A model generated the notes under the pieces. It searched no databases. It had not been told where the DNA came from and saw only the letters and a list, made by a program, of their open reading frames with translations. Of a DNA stretch of 64,000 bases, positions 59,811 to 64,000 are shown piece after piece (position 1 is the stretch's first letter; every line of letters starts with the position of its first letter). The stretch is from G963668435 sp963668435. Lineage in GTDB: Bacteria; Latescibacterota; Latescibacteria; Latescibacterales; Latescibacteraceae. The position numbers and the translations under genes were made by a program. Location of the stretch: assembly GCA_963668435.2 (NCBI GenBank), contig CAXXSC010000008.1, positions 1-64,000 of the forward strand, given 5' to 3'.

Positions 59811-60665
59811 TTAAAAATTAAAGTTGATTTGAGCCTTGCCAGTCAAGCTTTTGAGAATACGGCTTTTCTCTTTTTCCCGTGCATCAAGCATATAAAGATC
59901 ATATATCTGATCGCGAACCGTCTCAAAAGGCCGTGCCGTACCCGCCTCGTAAACTTTGTCAATAATAACAATAGCAAAACCGTCAAGAACCCGGAACGGA
60001 TTGGATATTTTCATTACTCCGAGCTTGTTATATAAAGTCACCGTTTCATTCCATATAGTCGGCTCTACGGTCATTTCAGTAATCACACCGAGAGAGCCAC
60101 CATCCTTCGCGCTTGGATCTGTTGAAAGTGTTTTGGCAAGATCGGAAAAACTCGCGCCACGTTTAACTTTATGATAAAAACGCTGTGCATCCTGCATTGT
60201 GTCGAACAAGGCATATCTGATATCATACTCATTACTCTGCAGAATAAACATATCCTTGTTTTCTTCATAATATGATTTCAGAACCTCGTCGGAGGGTGCT
60301 TCAAGTTCAAGAAGTTTTCTTTCGAGAAGCTCGGAAGCGAGAAGCCTCCTGCGTGAACGCTCCAACATAAGGCGAATTCCTGGTTCCTCATCAAGTTTTT
60401 GGGTTAGCGCTTCCTGATAAAGCAGTTCATCGTTCACCCACTCCTGTACTATTTCTTTTCGGTATGTGGCATCTAGACGATTGTAAAACTCGCTGGGCAC
60501 CATCGACATCAACTCGCGTTCTCCCAGATTTGCATCATTGACTGTAACGTAGATACGCTCATTGCTGTTTGAAGCATCATCTTTTTCCGAACAGCCAACA
60601 AACAAAACTGACGAGACAAAGATAGCAATAATAAGGAGATATGATATTTCGCGGAATTTGATCAT
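59811..60665 (-). CDS. PpiC-type peptidylprolyl isomerase lipoprotein
   Basis: About 284 residues. The chosen start (60665) follows GGAAGGAA by seven bases and opens a lipoprotein signal ending in a lipobox (VLFVGC-S). A SurA-like helical part (residues ~40-130) is followed by one parvulin domain (YDIRYALFDTMQDAQRF, FSDLAKTLSTDPSAKDGG, GFAIVIIDKV). It probably acts on the periplasmic side of a membrane as a folding factor with the SurA-like protein encoded directly downstream. Confidence 0.9.
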   Translation of the reverse strand: MIKFREISYLLIIAIFVSSVLFVGCSEKDDASNSNERIYVTVNDANLGERELMSMVPSEFYNRLDATYRKEIVQEWVNDELLYQEALTQKLDEEPGIRLMLERSRRRLLASELLERKLLELEAPSDEVLKSYYEENKDMFILQSNEYDIRYALFDTMQDAQRFYHKVKRGASFSDLAKTLSTDPSAKDGGSLGVITEMTVEPTIWNETVTLYNKLGVMKISNPFRVLDGFAIVIIDKVYEAGTARPFETVRDQIYDLYMLDAREKEKSRILKSLTGKAQINFNF

Positions 60666-60789
60666 GGCGTATTCCTTCCCGACTGAACAAACAGAGGAAC
60701 AGGATTCGCGGAGTGTTTTTAGTACAGTCTTCATTATTTCCTAAACCGGTGGGTACATAAATTGGCTATATACAAGTAAATAATATACA

Positions 60790-63700
60790 TTAGATGCACA
60801 TAGCCTGCAAGACATTTTTTGCGGCGGTCAATGTGTCAGAATCACTTTCATTAACATCAAAGTTTATCATAACACCTTTCTCAAATGAAAATGTGAGTTT
60901 GACCGGTGATTTCTGAACCATGGACTCCACTTTTTTTCTGTTCAACACGACACCTTCAGGGATAAACATAGACACTTTCCCACCTCGTACCCAGAGATCA
61001 GTAACATCGTAAGCCGCTGCAAAATGTCGCAGGAAAGTAATATTGACCAGGTTATGAACCTCCGCCGGCAGACGTCCATATCGGTCAACCAACTCCTCCA
61101 CGATCGTGCTGACATCTTCTGGCTTCAATGTTTCCGCAAGTCGCCTGTAAAATACTAGCCGGTCCGTCGAGTCCGGTATGTAGTCATCCGGCAGGTAGGC
61201 ATCTTTATCAGCATGAATTTCTACCTCGGGAGGACGTTCAAGGCTTATACCCCTCATTTCAGAGATCGTTTCATTTAAAAGTTCGACATACATATCGAAA
61301 CCGATCGTGGCAATAAATCCTGACTGGTCTGTGCCCAGAATATTTCCTGCACCACGTATCTCCATATCTCGCATGGCAATATTGAAACCACTTCCCAGTC
61401 CGCTGAATTCCTCTATAGTTTTCAGGCGCTGAAGAGCAATCTTAGTAAGTGTTGTTTTGGGTGGGATCAGCATATATGCGAAAGCACGACGGCTGGAACG
61501 TCCAACACGTCCTCGCAACTGGTAAAGTTGTGACAGCCCGAATGTATCGGCACGGTTGACAATAATGGTGTTTACCGAAGGCATATCGAGGCCATTTTCA
61601 ATGATCATGGAAGACACCAGCACCTGGAATTCGCGATTGGCGAATCTCTTCATGATCCCGGCCAGTTTCTTTTCCGGAAGTTGACCATGCGCGACATCAA
61701 ACGTCACTGAGGGCATGAGCCTCCTGAGATATGCGGCCATACTGTCAATGGATTTCACGCGGTTGTGTACGAAAAAGACCTGACCATCACGATCGATCTC
61801 GCGAAGAACAGCCTCGACAAGGTACTTTTCTTCGAATGGAGCTATTTCTGTATGTACGCTGTATCGGTCTTGCGGCGGTGTATTTATGTAGGATATGTCA
61901 CGGGCGCCCATGAGCGAAAGATTGAGTGTTCTCGGGATCGGCGTGGCGCTCATGGCAAGAACATCAACATGTTTACGGATGGCTTTCAGGCGTTCCTTGT
62001 GTCTGACACCAAAACGCTGTTCTTCGTCGATTATCAGCAAACCCATGCGCTTCAAATGAAAATCTTTTGAAAGAATACGATGGGTGCCGATCACAACATC
62101 TATTTCGCCAGAAGCGCAACGGCCGAGAATGGCGTGTTGTTCTTTTTGTGTCCTGAACCGAGACAAAGACTCTATAACGACCGGGAAATCCGCAAAGCGC
62201 TCCCTGAATGTCTTTTCATGTTGCTCGGCAAGAATAGTCGTTGGCACAAGAACCGCCACCTGACGATCATGAAGAACACTTAAAAAGGCCGCTCTCATGG
62301 CCACTTCCGTTTTGCCGAACCCTACATCACCACAAATGAGACGTTCCATTGGCGATTCGCTTTTCATATCCTCAAAAACATCACACCATGAAGTGACCTG
62401 GTCGACAGTCTCTTCGTAAACGAAGGAATCTATCATAGCCTCAAGCATATGCGGATCGCCATTGTTGAAAGCAAATCCTTTCATGTTTTTTCGTTCGGCA
62501 TAAAGCTTAAGTAGATCATCGGCAATTTTCTGAATCGATTTCTTCGTGCGGGCTTTTAATTTCTCCCATGCACTGCCGCCCAACTTGTTTACAACCGGAA
62601 CGACTCCCTCTTCAGCCGAAAATTTCTTGAGCTTATCGAGTTTTCCTGTTGGTAAAAGTAGCTGGTCGTCCCCTTTATAATCGATAACAAGAAAATCGTT
62701 AACAACGCCGCCGATACAATCACGCTTGATGCCCATGAATCTGCCGACACCATAATCCACATGTACAACAAAATCACCAAGCGTCAAAGCACGGTGGTCG
62801 GGAACAGGAACGCCATCTTTGTATTTTCTGTATCGAATACGTCGGCGATATCGGCTGAAAATCTCATGATCGGTAAAGAGCGCGAGACCGGCGTTTTTGT
62901 CGCTCATACCTCCTGATAGATGGGCAACATCGAAACGCACCGGAACGACAAGATCATCGAGTAGTTCCTGAAGGCGTTCTTTTTGTCCGCTGTTATCACA
63001 GAGCACAAAAGACTCGACACCCTCTGCGGCAAAAGTCTCGATATCCTTTTTTAACTCATCCAAGCCCCCCTGATACTGGCGGGAAGAGCTGACACCAAAC
63101 TCAATGCAGTCCGAATTTGGTTTAAGTGAATGGACACGGATCATTTTTGTTTTGCCAAGATTGTCGAAAAAGCTGTCAGCCTCGGCATAAATATACTCAA
63201 CAGAAGGAAGTATATCACCATCTTGAGCAAGACGTTCATGCTGCATCGAGGCATGTTTGATTTTTTTCCTCAGCTCGGCACAACAAAAATCAGGGTCGAT
63301 TACAACACTTATGTCCGAGGAAGAGCAATGCTCAGCCAGGGATGCCCGCTCACCGTGAACGGTAAAGAGATATTGCTCTATGCCGTTACGCCTGTCACCC
63401 TGCTCAAAAGCATCTATAATAAAGTCGAGATCAGTGTCACAAGCGAGTTCAATTGAACGGAGACGTTCGCGTTCTTCACTGCCGAGGCCCGCCTCGGTTA
63501 TAAATTCGTCAGGAGGAATAATGCGGAGAACATCCACCTGATCAATTGAGCGTTGTGTCGATGTCGAAAAAGTCCTGATCGATTCAATTTCATCATCCCA
63601 GAACTCGAGACGATACGGCTGCTCGACACCAAAAGGGAAAATGTCTATAATACCACCGCGCACAGCTATTTGGCCGGCGGAAACAACGCTGTTTCGACGC

Positions 63701-64000
63701 TTGAATCCTTTGTTAATAAAACTTTTAACCACGAAATCAAATTCGACTTCATCGCCACGCTTCAAGGTTAGCGCAACCGCCTCGACATATCCCGGAGGAG
63801 ATGTCGGATCATGCAAAGCTGAAGCAGATGCTACAATGATACCGTTCCAGCCGGAGGCAAGCTTATCGATCGCCTCGACACGCTGGCTCCTAACCTCGTA
63901 ATGGCTGTCTTCGTGTTCATATGGATTTGAATCACGTGGTGGGAAATAATGTACTGACTGCGAACCGGCAATGGCCTCTATATCATCACGAAGAGATTCC
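60790..64000 (-). CDS. mfd: Transcription-repair coupling factor Mfd (N-terminus cut by window edge)
   Basis: The frame is open from the stop at 60790 to the right edge, giving 1070 visible residues; the natural N-terminus is outside. The part present covers the end of the UvrB-homology module (VHYFPPRDSNPYE, VAVRGGIIDIFPFG), the RNA polymerase interacting domain (LGDFVVHVDYGVGRFMGI) and the SF2 translocase. The translocase has Walker A GDVGFGKTEVAMRAA, DEEQRFG, TATPIPRT-like SATPIPRTLNLSL, and QLRGRVGRSSRRAFAYML. The C-terminal TRCF domain also is present. Mfd removes stalled polymerase and recruits UvrA. It lies 125 bp upstream of the PPIase gene in the same direction. Confidence 0.97.
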   Translation of the reverse strand, partial: ESLRDDIEAIAGSQSVHYFPPRDSNPYEHEDSHYEVRSQRVEAIDKLASGWNGIIVASASALHDPTSPPGYVEAVALTLKRGDEVEFDFVVKSFINKGFKRRNSVVSAGQIAVRGGIIDIFPFGVEQPYRLEFWDDEIESIRTFSTSTQRSIDQVDVLRIIPPDEFITEAGLGSEERERLRSIELACDTDLDFIIDAFEQGDRRNGIEQYLFTVHGERASLAEHCSSSDISVVIDPDFCCAELRKKIKHASMQHERLAQDGDILPSVEYIYAEADSFFDNLGKTKMIRVHSLKPNSDCIEFGVSSSRQYQGGLDELKKDIETFAAEGVESFVLCDNSGQKERLQELLDDLVVPVRFDVAHLSGGMSDKNAGLALFTDHEIFSRYRRRIRYRKYKDGVPVPDHRALTLGDFVVHVDYGVGRFMGIKRDCIGGVVNDFLVIDYKGDDQLLLPTGKLDKLKKFSAEEGVVPVVNKLGGSAWEKLKARTKKSIQKIADDLLKLYAERKNMKGFAFNNGDPHMLEAMIDSFVYEETVDQVTSWCDVFEDMKSESPMERLICGDVGFGKTEVAMRAAFLSVLHDRQVAVLVPTTILAEQHEKTFRERFADFPVVIESLSRFRTQKEQHAILGRCASGEIDVVIGTHRILSKDFHLKRMGLLIIDEEQRFGVRHKERLKAIRKHVDVLAMSATPIPRTLNLSLMGARDISYINTPPQDRYSVHTEIAPFEEKYLVEAVLREIDRDGQVFFVHNRVKSIDSMAAYLRRLMPSVTFDVAHGQLPEKKLAGIMKRFANREFQVLVSSMIIENGLDMPSVNTIIVNRADTFGLSQLYQLRGRVGRSSRRAFAYMLIPPKTTLTKIALQRLKTIEEFSGLGSGFNIAMRDMEIRGAGNILGTDQSGFIATIGFDMYVELLNETISEMRGISLERPPEVEIHADKDAYLPDDYIPDSTDRLVFYRRLAETLKPEDVSTIVEELVDRYGRLPAEVHNLVNITFLRHFAAAYDVTDLWVRGGKVSMFIPEGVVLNRKKVESMVQKSPVKLTFSFEKGVMINFDVNESDSDTLTAAKNVLQAMCI

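Noticed and set aside
1..64000. CRISPR arrays, prophage, toxin-antitoxin or known defence systems
   Set aside because: No regularly spaced repeats, phage structural genes or recognisable defence modules were seen on either strand.

Overview
The window reads as a 64 kb chromosomal fragment of an uncultured Gram-negative bacterium. Two secreted proteins end in Type IX-secretion-like sorting domains (the 'NPFNAS' type) and many others carry signal peptides. The repertoire is rich in DUF1080, Gfo/Idh/MocA, xylose-isomerase-like TIM-barrel, AGE-epimerase and beta-helix proteins. Together this suggests the FCB superphylum, for example a Latescibacterota- or KSB1-like lineage. That placement is inference from gene content; no rRNA is present.

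Region 1 (1-4.75 kb, minus strand) is a tryptophan operon. A sigma-70 promoter is followed by a 17-residue leader peptide with four consecutive Trp codons and a complete attenuator. Then come a DUF4139 secreted-protein gene, trpE, a frameshifted trpG and trpD, which runs off the left edge. Region 2 (4.8-9.4 kb, plus) is a three-gene cluster: a secreted transglutaminase-like protein broken by two frameshifts, an AGE-family epimerase and a secreted PKD-domain protein, closed by a terminator. Region 3 (9.4-17.7 kb) has a beta-propeller/T9SS surface protein, a membrane-anchored lipase-like hydrolase, a TIM-barrel + DUF1080 fusion, and a Gfo/Idh/MocA-MFS-DoxX operon.

Region 4 (17.7-27 kb) has a WalJ-like hydrolase, pyrF, purA, a split UxaA/SuyAB-type lyase and a GAF-GAF-PAS sigma-54 activator. 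Just downstream of the activator lie a good -24/-12 promoter and a short structured, terminator-ended RNA candidate, then a BASS-family transporter. Region 5 (27-45.2 kb, minus) holds an esterase, leuS, membrane proteins, the conserved phoH-yqfF-ybeY-hemolysin block, a ferritin-like gene, a complete IS4-type insertion sequence, aspS and hisS.

Region 6 (45.5-54.7 kb) has a beta-helix/T9SS protein, an ABC exporter pair, a Tat-exported DUF362 protein, a YhaM-like nuclease, 5-formyl-THF cyclo-ligase, two tRNAs (CAU and Val-CAC), a Nif3-family protein and a coiled-coil/zinc-ribbon protein. Region 7 (54.8-64 kb, minus) is a compact envelope and division run reading mfd, PPIase lipoprotein, SurA-like PPIase, methyltransferase, ftsE, ftsX, envC; mfd runs off the right edge.

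The two items most worth following are the trp attenuator that controls an unrelated DUF4139 gene ahead of trpEGD, and the sigma-54 activator paired with an apparent sigma-54-dependent small RNA.
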